Below are positions 1-8,892 of a DNA stretch of 50,968 nt, piece by piece (the stretch's first letter is position 1; every line of letters begins with the position of its first letter). Both the position numbers and the translations under genes were made by a program. The DNA lies in contig JAWXBM010000060.1 in NCBI GenBank assembly GCA_034440115.1, forward strand, positions 1-50,968, in the 5' to 3' direction. The notes beneath the pieces were generated by a model. The model ran no database searches and had not been told where the DNA came from. It saw nothing but the letters and a program-made list of their open reading frames with translations. Source of the stretch: JAWXBM01 sp034440115 (GTDB taxonomy: Bacteria; Pseudomonadota; Gammaproteobacteria; Xanthomonadales; SZUA-36).

Positions 1-138
1 ATCTACTGCGGAAAAGCCGAATTTGGTCATATTTCCCGTTCTTTTTCGTTAAATAGCCGTGCTATTCACCTCAAAAGAACGAAAAATCTGCCTCAAATCA
101 GCTTTCCCTCGCTACGATCGGTTAAGTCCGACAGGGTG
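1..138. repeat. Hairpin-rich repeat at left edge, with CCTGTCGGACTTAAC-type end
   Basis: This non-coding stretch starts at the window edge and ends at the thiolase stop codon. Bases 121-135 are the reverse complement of CCTGTCGGACTTAAC, a motif seen again at 32356 and, in variant form, at 45693. It begins three bases after the thiolase TAG and runs in the thiolase's direction. Further out, TTTTTCGTT (42-50) can pair with AACGAAAAA (78-86). The overlapping CGTTCTTTT (37-45) can instead pair with AAAAGAACG (73-81). Both enclose a perfect small hairpin, AATAGC-CGT-GCTATT (52-66). I infer an interspersed repeat or MITE-like element cut by the window edge, which may also act as a transcription end. 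No coding potential is seen. Confidence 0.5.
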
Positions 139-1320
139 CTAGAGAATCTCAAACAATCCTGCCGCGCCCATACCTCCGCCGATGCACATGGTGGTCACCA
201 CATAGCGCACACCTCTTCGTTTACCTTCAATCAGCGCGTGTCCCACCATGCGGGCACCACTCATGCCGAACGGATGACCTATTGCGATCGAACCGCCATT
301 GACATTCAAAATTTCATTGGGAATACCCAGAAAATCGCGACAATAAATAACCTGCACGGCAAAGGCTTCATTCAATTCCCACAGGCCAATGTCATCCATG
401 CTCAGCCCGGTGCGTTCCAGCAAGCGCGGTATGGCGTAAATCGGCCCTATGCCCATCTCATCGGGCTCACAGCCGGCCACTGCAAAACCGCGGAACACGC
501 CCAATGGTTCCAGACCGCGCTTTTCAGCCAGCTTCTCATTCATCAGTACGCAGGCCGAGGCTCCATCGGAAAGCTGGCTGGCATTACCCGCAGTAATGCA
601 GCCTCCTTCCATAACCGTTTTAAGACTGCGCAGGCCTTCAATGTTGGTGTCGGGTCGGGCACCTTCATCACTTTTCAATAACACATCTTCTGAGCTCACC
701 TCGCCGCTGGCGCGGTCGGTAACTTTCTTGGTGGTGGCCAGCGGTACAATTTCGTCATCGAAGAAACCGGCCGCCTGGCCAGCAGCTATGCGCTGCTGGC
801 TTTGCAAACCATATTGATCCTGCGCCTCGCGGCTGATTCCGTAACGCGCAGCCACGGTTTCTGCGGTTTGAATCATGCTGTCATGGATATGCGGATGCAT
901 GGCGATAAGCTCTTCATCCTGCAAGCGGTACCTGTTGTAGTGCTCGGTCATCACCAGGCTGACAGATTCAACGCCTCCTGCCACCATGATGGGAACACCT
1001 TCGTTCACAATGCGGCCTGCAGCCGTCGAAATCGCTTGCAATCCCGATGAACAAAAGCGATTGATGGTGGCCCCGGAAGTCGTAACGGGCAGTCCGGCCT
1101 TGAGTGCGCACAGGCGTGCAATATTCGCACCGGTTGCACCTTCCGGGTTGGCGCAGCCGAAGATCACATCCTCAACTTCTTCTGGTGCTATTCCGGCACG
1201 CGCAACTGCGTGCTTGATGGCATGAGCACCCAAGGTGTGGCCATTGGTGTCGTTGAAGGCCCCGCGAAAGGCTTTACCGATGGGTGTGCGGGCGGTGGAT
1301 ACAATAACGGCAGAGCTCAT
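139..1320 (-). CDS. Thiolase (acetyl-CoA acyltransferase)
   Basis: A 393-residue thiolase, the normal length for the family, which cleaves 3-ketoacyl-CoA with CoA to acetyl-CoA and a shortened acyl-CoA in the cytoplasm. The nucleophile is Cys90 (NRFCSSGLQ). The catalytic GHPFGMSGAR box gives His349, and the C-terminal CIGGGMGAAG gives the second cysteine, Cys379. GGAG seven bases before the ATG supports this start. It is the last gene of a minus-strand cluster after the SDR dehydrogenase (52-base gap to that stop), the MFS carrier, acyl-CoA synthetase, SnoaL-like protein and TonB receptor. The likely role is the thiolytic step for the compound those genes import and activate. The family is certain; whether it is a degradative FadA type or a biosynthetic PhaA type is inferred from context. 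Confidence 0.93.
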   Translation of the reverse strand: MSSAVIVSTARTPIGKAFRGAFNDTNGHTLGAHAIKHAVARAGIAPEEVEDVIFGCANPEGATGANIARLCALKAGLPVTTSGATINRFCSSGLQAISTAAGRIVNEGVPIMVAGGVESVSLVMTEHYNRYRLQDEELIAMHPHIHDSMIQTAETVAARYGISREAQDQYGLQSQQRIAAGQAAGFFDDEIVPLATTKKVTDRASGEVSSEDVLLKSDEGARPDTNIEGLRSLKTVMEGGCITAGNASQLSDGASACVLMNEKLAEKRGLEPLGVFRGFAVAGCEPDEMGIGPIYAIPRLLERTGLSMDDIGLWELNEAFAVQVIYCRDFLGIPNEILNVNGGSIAIGHPFGMSGARMVGHALIEGKRRGVRYVVTTMCIGGGMGAAGLFEIL

Positions 1321-1371
1321 TTCAATTCTCCGAATTAACAGTTTGATAATTGGTGCGAAGCAACGCGGCGC

Positions 1372-2283
1372 TTAAGCTGGTTTAACGCCCAGAATGTCCA
1401 GCAGGATCTGCGCTTCATCCAGGCTGGTTTCAGGAATTGTAAACCCGGTCGGGTCGAATATGGTGCTCATATGGCTTGCCAGTTCTTCGAGTGACACCGG
1501 TTCTGCGCCGCCGTACCAGCCAGGCGCCAACCCCAGAAAAACGCGGGCGAAGCGGCCGCCGCCAGCAGTAATGATTTCAGAAGTGAAATCGCACTGGCTT
1601 GAACACAGGTAGGCAACCATTGGCGCAACATGTTCCGGGGAAAGGTGCTCGGCCAGTGGCCCGAGTAACTCTTCGGTCATGCGGGTGCGCGCTGCCGGTG
1701 ACACGCAATTTATCTGGATACCGTAACGCGCGCCTTCGATACTCAGCACTCGCATCAGGCCGATCAAACCGGTTTTGGCCGCGCCGTAGTTGGCCTGGCC
1801 AAAGTTACCGAACAGGCCTGAAGCGGAAGACGTCAGCACAATGCGGCCATAGGCCTGCTCTTTCATCACTGCAAAAGCTGGCTGGCAGAGCCAGAATGCG
1901 CCTTTGAGATGCACATCAAGCACGCTCTCAATGTCCGCAGGTTCAAGCTTGAGTATGCTTTTATCGCGCAGGATGCCGGCATTGTGCACCAGTGCGTCCA
2001 GCCTGCCGAAAGCTTCCACAGTACTGGCCACGATGGCCTTGCCGCCTTCTGGTGTTGCGACGCTGTGGTAGTTGGCGACAGCCTTGCCACCCGCAGCGGT
2101 GATTTCTTCAACCACCCGATCAGCAGGTGCATGTTCGGCACCTCCGCCGTGCACGCTGCCACCCAGATCATTGATCACGACACTGGCACCGCGCTCAGCG
2201 AGTAACAATGCATGCTCGCGACCCAGGCCGCCACCGGCGCCGGTGACGATGACTACTTGATCATCGAAACGAATCGTACTCAA
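1372..2283 (-). CDS. SDR dehydrogenase, 3-hydroxyacyl-CoA dehydrogenase-like
   Basis: A short-chain dehydrogenase of 303 residues, resembling the N-terminal dehydrogenase part of the peroxisomal multifunctional enzyme type 2 / 17-beta-HSD4. It is likely to oxidise an (R)-3-hydroxyacyl-CoA with NAD(P)+. Visible are the nucleotide-binding TGAGGGLG (residues 14-21), the NAG motif in VHNAGI, and the catalytic Ser153-Tyr166-Lys170 (TSSASG, then YGAAK). The reading frame is open upstream to 2331, but an AAGGAG sits six bases before a TTG at 2283, so I chose TTG. The product then begins MSTIRFDDQVV, directly at the Rossmann strand. A C-terminal tail of about 60 residues goes beyond the core fold. 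It lies between the thiolase and MFS genes; the divergent MaoC hydratase would supply its substrate. Confidence 0.88.
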   Translation of the reverse strand: MSTIRFDDQVVIVTGAGGGLGREHALLLAERGASVVINDLGGSVHGGGAEHAPADRVVEEITAAGGKAVANYHSVATPEGGKAIVASTVEAFGRLDALVHNAGILRDKSILKLEPADIESVLDVHLKGAFWLCQPAFAVMKEQAYGRIVLTSSASGLFGNFGQANYGAAKTGLIGLMRVLSIEGARYGIQINCVSPAARTRMTEELLGPLAEHLSPEHVAPMVAYLCSSQCDFTSEIITAGGGRFARVFLGLAPGWYGGAEPVSLEELASHMSTIFDPTGFTIPETSLDEAQILLDILGVKPA

Positions 2284-2289
2284 ACCGAA

Positions 2290-2295
2290 CTCCTT
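2290..2295 (-). promoter_or_regulatory. Shine-Dalgarno that selects a TTG start
   Basis: AAGGAG on the minus strand, six bases before the TTG at 2283. The in-frame ATG at 2301 lies upstream of this site and has no comparable ribosome binding site, so initiation at TTG is favoured for the SDR gene. Confidence 0.6.
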
Positions 2296-2347
2296 ATCCA
2301 TGCAAGATGCCAGAGAGATCTCGAGTGGCATCTCTCGATGTCAATTC

Positions 2348-3700
2348 CTATTGCCCTGGCTTCGCCGCAGCATTCTCGATCCGCGTCAAACCCGTTGAGG
2401 CAAAGAAAAACAACCCCGCTGCAACTGCAAAACCGATACTTGCCACAATGGAAACAGCATAACGAATGCCATCGCCTCCTGGGAAGAACACATCGCCTAT
2501 CACTGCAGTGGCCGTGGGTCCGAGTGTCATGCCGATGATACTGACAAAGAAGATGTACACGGCCGACAGGGTAGCGCGCATTTCATTTGGAGCAATCTGC
2601 TGCAACGCAGATACGGCTCCGCCGGAGGGTACACAACAGGCTGAGAAAAACACCACAAACCAGGCGGTTGCAGCAACAGGATTAGCCATCAGAGGAAACA
2701 GGATGCCGGAAATGATGCCGATGATGGAGGCTATACCGCACACCCACAGGCGCACGCGAGGTGTGCCGCCCATGCGATCACTGATCCAGCCACCTCCCAA
2801 CATGCCGATCAGACCACCGATGATCAGAGCCGTGCCCGCCAGATATCCGGCTTCGGAGATTTCCATTCCATGCGAGCGAATGTAGAGCACTGGTAGCCAG
2901 GAAATTGCTGCGAATACGGCCAGGTTGACGAAACCCACGCCCACGCAAATGCCCATCAGAGTGCGCAGGTTGGCCTTGGCAAATTGCCATACCTCGCGGG
3001 TGGTGGAAGCAACCCCGGTAGATCCTTCAGTGATGCGCCGCACCGGCTCAGGAATCAGCAGAAACAGCACACTGATCAACAACCCGGGCGCACCGACGTA
3101 CAGGAAAGCCGCCTGCCAGGAGCGCACCTCGCCTAGCCCGGGAATGATGACTTCACCGGTACTCGCCACTAAAGCGATAACAGCTGCCCCAAGAATGAAC
3201 GCCAAACCCGCACCCACAGCTGAACCCAGCACGTAGACGCCCATGGCCACGCCCAGGCGCTTGGGCGGAAAACTGTCGCTGATAATGGAATAGGCTGCCG
3301 GAGACAAACAGGCCTCGCCCACACCGACGCCGATCCGCGCCAGGAACAGCTGCCAATATTGCGACGAAATTCCGCATACCATGGTCATCAGGCTCCAGAC
3401 AAAAATACCGATGGATACGATACGTATGCGGGAGGTGCGATCGATGAGACGGCCAATGGGAATTCCTGCCACGGTGTAGAACACAGCAAAGGCCATGCCC
3501 TGCAGCAGGCTGATTTGCGTATCGGAAATTCCCAGATCCGCTTTCATCGGCTCCACCAGCAGGCCGATGATCATGCGGTCGATAAAGGAAAAAATATACG
3601 CAACGAACAACGCAGCCACGGTAACCCAGGCCAGGGTCGGTTTGGGGTAAGCGAAATCTTCCGCCGCCACAGACAGGTTTTCCCGAAGTATCTCAGCCAC
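2348..3700 (-). CDS. MFS transporter
   Basis: An inner-membrane major facilitator superfamily carrier of 450 residues with about 12 hydrophobic helices. The segment after TM2, GIPIGRLIDRTSRIR, is the typical MFS loop 2-3 motif (G-x3-D-R-x-S/G-R-R). A second related loop, GWISDRMGGTPR, appears in the second half. It resembles the spinster-like / hexuronate-like subgroup often found beside TonB receptors in catabolic clusters. The GTG start at 3700 overlaps the end of the acyl-CoA synthetase by eight bases, with AGGA eight bases upstream, so translation is probably coupled. The likely job is moving the clustered pathway's substrate from periplasm to cytoplasm. The substrate is not readable from the sequence. 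Confidence 0.88.
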   Translation of the reverse strand: MAEILRENLSVAAEDFAYPKPTLAWVTVAALFVAYIFSFIDRMIIGLLVEPMKADLGISDTQISLLQGMAFAVFYTVAGIPIGRLIDRTSRIRIVSIGIFVWSLMTMVCGISSQYWQLFLARIGVGVGEACLSPAAYSIISDSFPPKRLGVAMGVYVLGSAVGAGLAFILGAAVIALVASTGEVIIPGLGEVRSWQAAFLYVGAPGLLISVLFLLIPEPVRRITEGSTGVASTTREVWQFAKANLRTLMGICVGVGFVNLAVFAAISWLPVLYIRSHGMEISEAGYLAGTALIIGGLIGMLGGGWISDRMGGTPRVRLWVCGIASIIGIISGILFPLMANPVAATAWFVVFFSACCVPSGGAVSALQQIAPNEMRATLSAVYIFFVSIIGMTLGPTATAVIGDVFFPGGDGIRYAVSIVASIGFAVAAGLFFFASTGLTRIENAAAKPGQ

Positions 3701-5423
3701 CGGCTTTGTCCTGTTCGCTGATACCGAGTTTCTGCAACATGCTGCTGCGAAGTTGCGGACGCATCACTTTGTTCATCGGATTGCGTGGCAATACATCAAT
3801 GGTTTCCAACCGCTGCGGCAGTTTGAAAGTAGCCACGCCTTTGGCTTTCAACCAGTCAGCCAGTTCAGCTACCGAGGGCAAGGTTTCGCCTTTCGGCACC
3901 ACAACCGCACACACGCGCTCGCCCAGCACTTCGTCTGGAATACCGACCACAGCTGCGTCCTTGAAAGCCGGATGACCCACTAGCAAATCGTCCAGTTCAG
4001 CTGGCGAGATATTCATTCCGCCACGCACGATGATGTCTTTGCATCGTCCAACGAAGCGGTAGTAGCGTGGCACCTCGCCCTCCCCAGCAAGCTCGAACAA
4101 GTCACCGGTTCGATAGTAGCCTTTCTCATCGAAAGCATTCTTAGTCACTTCGGGAAGGTTGTAATAGCCATTAAACACATGTGCACCCTGGCTGCGTAGC
4201 TCGCCCACCTTACCCGTAGTGGTGATTTCATCCTCCGTTTCCAGATCTACCAATCGCGTCAGTACCATGGACGCAGTATCACCGTCCCAGTGAATTCCTT
4301 CCACACCCATACGCGGAAAATATCGCGCACGGTCTGTGGGTTCAGGAACATGGTAGTGGCTGCTGAACAATGTGGGCCCTTCATTAGAGCCGTAAATGTT
4401 ACAGATGTGAATGTTGAAACGGGTCCAGAATTGCTCGATCATCCACGGCGATAAAGGTGCCGCACCGGAACCGATGGCACGGACTGATGACAGGTCCGCC
4501 TTATCGAGCAACTCCGGCGTTTTCAAAACCTGGTTCAGAATCGCGGGGGCCACGATGGTGTAATTGACCTTCTCGTCGCCAATCTGTTTAAGGAACACAG
4601 CCAGATCGAAAGGGTGGTGCAATACCAGTGTTCCGCAACGCCACAGCCAGGGGGTGATCAATCCGAACGAAGCAATATTGACCAACGGAAAAGGGTTCAG
4701 CAGGGTTTCACCTTCCCGCAGTTCCGCCAGCTCTACCACCATCCGCGCATTGACGATCCAATGGTTGTGATCGCGTGGCACGCCTTTGGGGCGCGCTTCG
4801 GTGCCGGAGGTCCAGAATAGGGTGAACAACTCGGCAGCGGACACCGGATGATCACGGCGGTAATCGACTGCCTGGGCTGGGTCGGCCTTCGCCACCACTG
4901 CATCGAAATCGATTGCGTTGGCTGGCGCATTTCCGCCGATGATCAGCACTTTGGCCTCGCGGCCGCTCCAGTCCAGATCCAGGGCCGTCTGGGCATGGTC
5001 GTGATTACCAAAGCGTGCCACCGTGATGAAGGCCTTGGGCTTGACGGTAGCGAGGATGTAATTGAGCTCGTAGGACCGGTACGGCATGACCACCGGGCTG
5101 ATGATCAGGCCTATGCGCGAGCAGGCCATTGCAAGGACAACGGTTTCGACCACATTGGGCGTTTGATAAGTGACGATATCGTCTTTAACCAGGCCCACCG
5201 CCAACAAGCCTGCCGCCATGCGATCAACCTCATCACCCAGCTCACCCCAGGTCAATCGACCGCAAGGCTTGCCATCAAGCGAAACTCGGTTGGCGGGGTC
5301 AAGCAATGCTATACGATCGGGATGTACAGCTCGATTCCGCTGCAGCAGATCATCCAGGGTTAAATCACCCCACCAACCTCTGGCGGTGTAGTCGTCGACG
5401 CGCGCCTGGGGCGTCAGGAACAT
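3693..5423 (-). CDS. AMP-dependent acyl-CoA synthetase
   Basis: An adenylate-forming enzyme of 576 residues (ANL superfamily) that activates a carboxylic acid with ATP and CoA. The phosphate-binding loop is at residues 205-214 (TSGTEARPKG), where the usual Thr-Gly is replaced by Glu-Ala. Other motifs are NIYGSNEG (A5), YYRTGDLFE (A7), and FVGRCKDIIVRGGMNISPAE (A8 hinge). The C-terminal catalytic Lys is near 552 (RNPMNKVMRP). AGGA lies upstream of the ATG. It overlaps the MFS gene by eight bases, so import and activation are expressed together. A fatty, aromatic or terpenoid acid is possible; the loop variation prevents a guess at substrate. Family assignment is firm. Confidence 0.92.
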   Translation of the reverse strand: MFLTPQARVDDYTARGWWGDLTLDDLLQRNRAVHPDRIALLDPANRVSLDGKPCGRLTWGELGDEVDRMAAGLLAVGLVKDDIVTYQTPNVVETVVLAMACSRIGLIISPVVMPYRSYELNYILATVKPKAFITVARFGNHDHAQTALDLDWSGREAKVLIIGGNAPANAIDFDAVVAKADPAQAVDYRRDHPVSAAELFTLFWTSGTEARPKGVPRDHNHWIVNARMVVELAELREGETLLNPFPLVNIASFGLITPWLWRCGTLVLHHPFDLAVFLKQIGDEKVNYTIVAPAILNQVLKTPELLDKADLSSVRAIGSGAAPLSPWMIEQFWTRFNIHICNIYGSNEGPTLFSSHYHVPEPTDRARYFPRMGVEGIHWDGDTASMVLTRLVDLETEDEITTTGKVGELRSQGAHVFNGYYNLPEVTKNAFDEKGYYRTGDLFELAGEGEVPRYYRFVGRCKDIIVRGGMNISPAELDDLLVGHPAFKDAAVVGIPDEVLGERVCAVVVPKGETLPSVAELADWLKAKGVATFKLPQRLETIDVLPRNPMNKVMRPQLRSSMLQKLGISEQDKAGG

Positions 5424-5482
5424 AGCTGTTCCTGAGCCCGGAACTGTCTCCCCGGCAACACCCGGAAAACGCGCACCTCGCC

Positions 5483-5911
5483 CTAAACCTCCGGGCGATC
5501 CAACAAGGCTTCTACTTCGGCTGAGACACCCTGTCCTGCCATCTGTTGCTCAATCAGACGACCCTCATAAAACTCACGCCATATGAAGATCAGGCCATCC
5601 TTGAATTCCAGCGTACCGGCATAAGGTATGGCGACACGGATGCCGTCGGTGCTGATGAATTCGTCAACACCCTCCATCCAAACCGTGCTGCCAACCTCGG
5701 CAACGTTAAACAACCGCCACTTACCTTGCTTGATGCCTTTGGCCATGGTCTGCAGGGTTGAGCGCATATTCGCTTTACCTTGCAGGGGTGGCTTTAATCC
5801 ACCCGAGTTGTACCAGACAAAATCGTCGTGGAGGTGCACCAGCACCCCCTCGACGTCCAGTCTGCGCCAGGCACCAATCAGCGATTTCAATGACTCAATA
5901 TGCTTAGCCAT
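5483..5911 (-). CDS. SnoaL/NTF2-like protein, limonene-epoxide-hydrolase-like fold
   Basis: A small cytoplasmic protein of 142 residues with the cone-shaped NTF2-like fold. The stretch from MEGVDEF through IPYAGTLEFKDGLIFIWREFYE resembles the core of limonene-1,2-epoxide hydrolases and other SnoaL-like enzymes. In epoxide hydrolases, as I recall, an Arg-x-Asp pair and a later Asp are catalytic. Here the Asp of VDEF is present, but the preceding Arg is not, and the later Asp appears to be Glu. It may therefore be an isomerase, a hydratase or a non-catalytic relative. It sits between the TonB receptor (7-base gap) and the acyl-CoA synthetase in the same operon, so it probably acts on the imported compound or an intermediate. 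Confidence 0.75.
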   Translation of the reverse strand: MAKHIESLKSLIGAWRRLDVEGVLVHLHDDFVWYNSGGLKPPLQGKANMRSTLQTMAKGIKQGKWRLFNVAEVGSTVWMEGVDEFISTDGIRVAIPYAGTLEFKDGLIFIWREFYEGRLIEQQMAGQGVSAEVEALLDRPEV

Positions 5912-5918
5912 TGCGTGC

Positions 5919-8141
5919 TCAGAAATTCATCGCGAAACGCAGCCCATAGGTACTGGGCGGGCCGTACACGGAAAACTCATCGCCAGCGAATGGAATGATG
6001 CTGACACGATACAACTCATCCGTGACGTTCTTCGCGTAAGCATACATCTGCCACCTGCCGTCCTGGCTGCCTAAGCCGGCGCGCAGATCCAGCAAGGCGT
6101 AATCTGGCTCATCATTGGTGTTGTCCGGGCCGTAAAACATTTCCCCCTGATAGCCATACTGGATATTGCCGATCAACTCCAGCCCATCAGAAATCGGTAT
6201 ATTGACATCAATACCCGCATTGCCCTGGAACTCGGGTGTGCGCTGGATGCGGTTGCCGCTGTAGTCAATGCCGCGCAGTGGATCGATGTAATCCTTGTAT
6301 TCCGCTTCGATAAAAGAGGCAGAACCGAACAGCGTCACGTTCTCGTGCAGCGCTATCTGCAGTTCGCCCTCAAGACCTTTGATCACGGCATCAGCCGCAT
6401 TAGCAACCACCAGCACCAGGTTCACGTCGTCCAGCAACTCGACCTGCAGGTCCGTGAAATCGGTGTAGAACGCTGCCAGGTTCACGCGCACCCGGCGATC
6501 GAGCCACTCGCTCTTGAGACCCACTTCGTAGTTCCAGGCAAATTCGGGATCATAGGGAACCTGGGCTCCCGCGGCAGTCCCGGCCCCTTGCTGCCAGCCA
6601 CCGCCCTTGAAACCTCTGGCCACGGATGCGTATGCAAGCTTGCCATCGCCGAAACGCCAGTCAATTGTTGCTTTAGGTGTAAACTCTGACCATACCTCGG
6701 AGTCAGTAACCATGAACGGCCCCCGCACTGGTGCTGTCGGAAAAATGCTGGGTGGGGGTCCCAAGCCATAGACTACCGTATCGAGATCCCAATCCTTTTC
6801 ATCGCGTGTGTAACGGCCACCAACGCTAAGGGTCAGGTCATCCGTTAGGTCGTAGCTTGCATCGCCGAAGATTGCGTAATTCTTGGATATCCCACGGCCG
6901 AATTGCTCGTAGTCGCCGTCAAGAATGTCCCGCAGACTTCCCGCGCCTCCTGGCAGAAACGATGTCGCGGTGTTACGTACGGAGCGTTTGGTGTCGTCGT
7001 CCAGATAGTAAAGCCCGGCCAGCCATCTCAGCCGCTGGTCCTGCCCGGAAGCGAAGCGCAGTTCCTGGGTCAGGCCGGTGTGGTCTTCAGCCTGGGTCAA
7101 CGTGGAACTGGTCAGCGACGGCGGCGATCCTGCGCCGGCCTGGGTCCAGCGCGCGCCGGCCTCGCCCTTGCGCAGCGCCGACAGGTAAGTGGCCGTGACC
7201 TGGCCGAGATCCCATTCGAGCCGGGCGGTGATGCCGGAGGTATCTTTATTGGCGAACTGGTCGTACGGTGATTCATTGGTCCGCGGGTTCTGTGAAATCA
7301 GGTTGGGTGTCACCGGTCCGAAACCGGGCACATGGGGATTATCGACTGCATGCCGCGACTGGCCGTTGCCGGTGTCGCTGCTCCCATCGATGATCACCTC
7401 CAGGCGCACGTCGTCGTTCAGGTTCCACAATAGCGAGCCGCGGGCGGCATAGGCTTCGAGGTCTTCCATCTCTTCATTGCGGACAATATTCTCGGCGTAG
7501 CCGTCGTGTTTGTTCTGGTAAAACGCGAAGCGGACCGCGGCGTTCTCAGTGATCGCGCCGGTGACATGGCCGCCGGTCTGCAGCGCGCCATAGTCGCCCA
7601 CCGCGATATAGGCGGAGCCGCCGCGGTCGAACTGCGGTTTAGCCGTGGTCAGGTTGAGCGCGCCGCCAACAACGTTCTTACCGAACAGCGTACCCTGCGG
7701 CCCACGCAGGACCTCCAGGCGTTCCAGATCGAAAATCGGCGGCGTGGCCGAGCCGCGCCGGCCGATGTAGACCTCGTCGAGGAAATAGCCCACCGAGGCG
7801 TCCGCAGTAGCGCCATTCAGCCGCACCGTGCCGACGCCGCGAATGAAGATTTCCGACTCCATGCTGGCTTGCGACTGGATCGTCATGCTTGGCACATGCC
7901 CGGCGAGCTGCATGATGTCGTAAATCTGGTTATCGGCCAGCTCCTGCCCGCTGAACGCGGTGACGGCGATTGGCACATCCTGCAGGTTTTCCGTAACTTT
8001 TCGGGCAGAAACCACCACTTCTTCGAGCAGTGGTCGATCGGAAGTGACGGTGGATGTGTCGGTCTGAGAGAATGCCATACTGGGCAGACACCCAGCTAAA
8101 GCAAGACCGATGGCTATTCGGGATAGGGTTTTCGTGTGCAT
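5919..8141 (-). CDS. TonB-dependent outer-membrane receptor
   Basis: An outer-membrane active transporter of about 740 residues. The precursor starts MHTKTLSRIAIGLALAG and has a signal peptide ending near the SMAFSQ cleavage region. A GGAGGAAAC directly before ATG 8141 fixes this start rather than the one eight codons upstream. The TonB box is LEEVVVSARK. The plug domain follows (QDVPIAVTAFSG to about residue 180, with FIRGVGT and LRGPQGTLFGKN), then a 22-strand barrel ending in the C-terminal aromatic residue of GLRFAMNF. It is the first gene of the minus-strand catabolic operon, so it probably imports a larger or hydrophobic substrate of that pathway rather than iron; no ferric or cobalamin genes are nearby. 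Confidence 0.94.
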   Translation of the reverse strand: MHTKTLSRIAIGLALAGCLPSMAFSQTDTSTVTSDRPLLEEVVVSARKVTENLQDVPIAVTAFSGQELADNQIYDIMQLAGHVPSMTIQSQASMESEIFIRGVGTVRLNGATADASVGYFLDEVYIGRRGSATPPIFDLERLEVLRGPQGTLFGKNVVGGALNLTTAKPQFDRGGSAYIAVGDYGALQTGGHVTGAITENAAVRFAFYQNKHDGYAENIVRNEEMEDLEAYAARGSLLWNLNDDVRLEVIIDGSSDTGNGQSRHAVDNPHVPGFGPVTPNLISQNPRTNESPYDQFANKDTSGITARLEWDLGQVTATYLSALRKGEAGARWTQAGAGSPPSLTSSTLTQAEDHTGLTQELRFASGQDQRLRWLAGLYYLDDDTKRSVRNTATSFLPGGAGSLRDILDGDYEQFGRGISKNYAIFGDASYDLTDDLTLSVGGRYTRDEKDWDLDTVVYGLGPPPSIFPTAPVRGPFMVTDSEVWSEFTPKATIDWRFGDGKLAYASVARGFKGGGWQQGAGTAAGAQVPYDPEFAWNYEVGLKSEWLDRRVRVNLAAFYTDFTDLQVELLDDVNLVLVVANAADAVIKGLEGELQIALHENVTLFGSASFIEAEYKDYIDPLRGIDYSGNRIQRTPEFQGNAGIDVNIPISDGLELIGNIQYGYQGEMFYGPDNTNDEPDYALLDLRAGLGSQDGRWQMYAYAKNVTDELYRVSIIPFAGDEFSVYGPPSTYGLRFAMNF

Positions 8142-8185
8142 GTTTCCTCCGTGCTCTGTTGGCACTGCAGTGGGTGGTAAGTCTT

Positions 8186-8218
8186 ATTATACAAGTGGAC
8201 GAATCTATTTATACAAGT
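8186..8218. promoter_or_regulatory. Direct 10-mers in the divergent TonB receptor/MaoC promoter region
   Basis: TTATACAAGT occurs twice, at 8187-8196 and 8209-8218, exactly 22 bases (two helical turns) apart. This is in the 139-base gap between the receptor start (8141) and the MaoC start (8281). On the minus strand bases 8186-8191 read TATAAT, a possible -10 about 45 bases before the receptor ATG, overlapped by the first copy. This looks like a regulator site controlling the divergent catabolic genes. No regulator gene for it is in the window. Confidence 0.45.
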
Positions 8219-8280
8219 TACGATGCATAAACACAATAGCATTCTCTGTGAAGGCAGGAATTTACGCAGGTAGAGTTGCA

Positions 8281-8754
8281 ATGAACGCAGAAACTGAGCT
8301 TGCCATTAGCCGCGACCGCTTGGAAGACTACCTCGGAAAACCGCGCGAGTCGTCAACCTGGCTGAAAATCACCCAGAAAATGATCGACGCCTTTGCCGAT
8401 GCAACCTTTGATCACCAATTCATCCATGTAGACCCTGAACGAGCGAAGTTTTCGCCTTTCGGCTCAACGGTTGCACACGGCTTTCTGACTTTGTCGCTGA
8501 TTCCCAAGCTGATGGAATCGGTGCCCTTGATCCCCGCGGGGGTGATTATGGCTGTGAATTACGGATTAAACCGCGTCCGCTTCCCGAGCCCGGTAAAAGT
8601 CGGTTCCGAAATCCGAGCCGTAGCAACCTTGCTGAAAGTGAGTTCGCCTGCATCGGACCGAGTGCTGATGACCTCCGAAGTCGTGGTACAGATTAAGGGC
8701 CAGGACAAGCCGGCCGTGGTCGCTGAGTCGCTGGCCTTATTGGTATTTGCCTAG
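8281..8754 (+). CDS. MaoC-like acyl-CoA hydratase
   Basis: A hot-dog fold enoyl-CoA hydratase of 157 residues, likely adding water to a 2-enoyl-CoA with R stereochemistry. The hydratase core is FADATFDHQFIHVDPERA, carrying the catalytic Asp/His region, followed by GSTVAHGFLTLSLIPKL. The frame is open back to 8110, but homology begins at the ATG at 8281 (MNAETELAIS), which I use; the Shine-Dalgarno is weak. The gene is divergent from the TonB receptor operon. With the R-specific SDR and the thiolase it would make a hydratase-dehydrogenase-thiolase set. No acyl-CoA dehydrogenase is present in this window. Confidence 0.85.
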   Translation: MNAETELAISRDRLEDYLGKPRESSTWLKITQKMIDAFADATFDHQFIHVDPERAKFSPFGSTVAHGFLTLSLIPKLMESVPLIPAGVIMAVNYGLNRVRFPSPVKVGSEIRAVATLLKVSSPASDRVLMTSEVVVQIKGQDKPAVVAESLALLVFA

Positions 8755-8892
8755 TCTTCGGATTCCACTTCAGTGCGCTTAAGGGCAATGTGCGGAAGCA
8801 GTGCCGCCCTTACCAGCGACACAACGGATTGCAGACCCCGGTCACGGGCTTGCTGGCCGGAAATGAATGCTCGACAGCCGTGAGGATCAATC

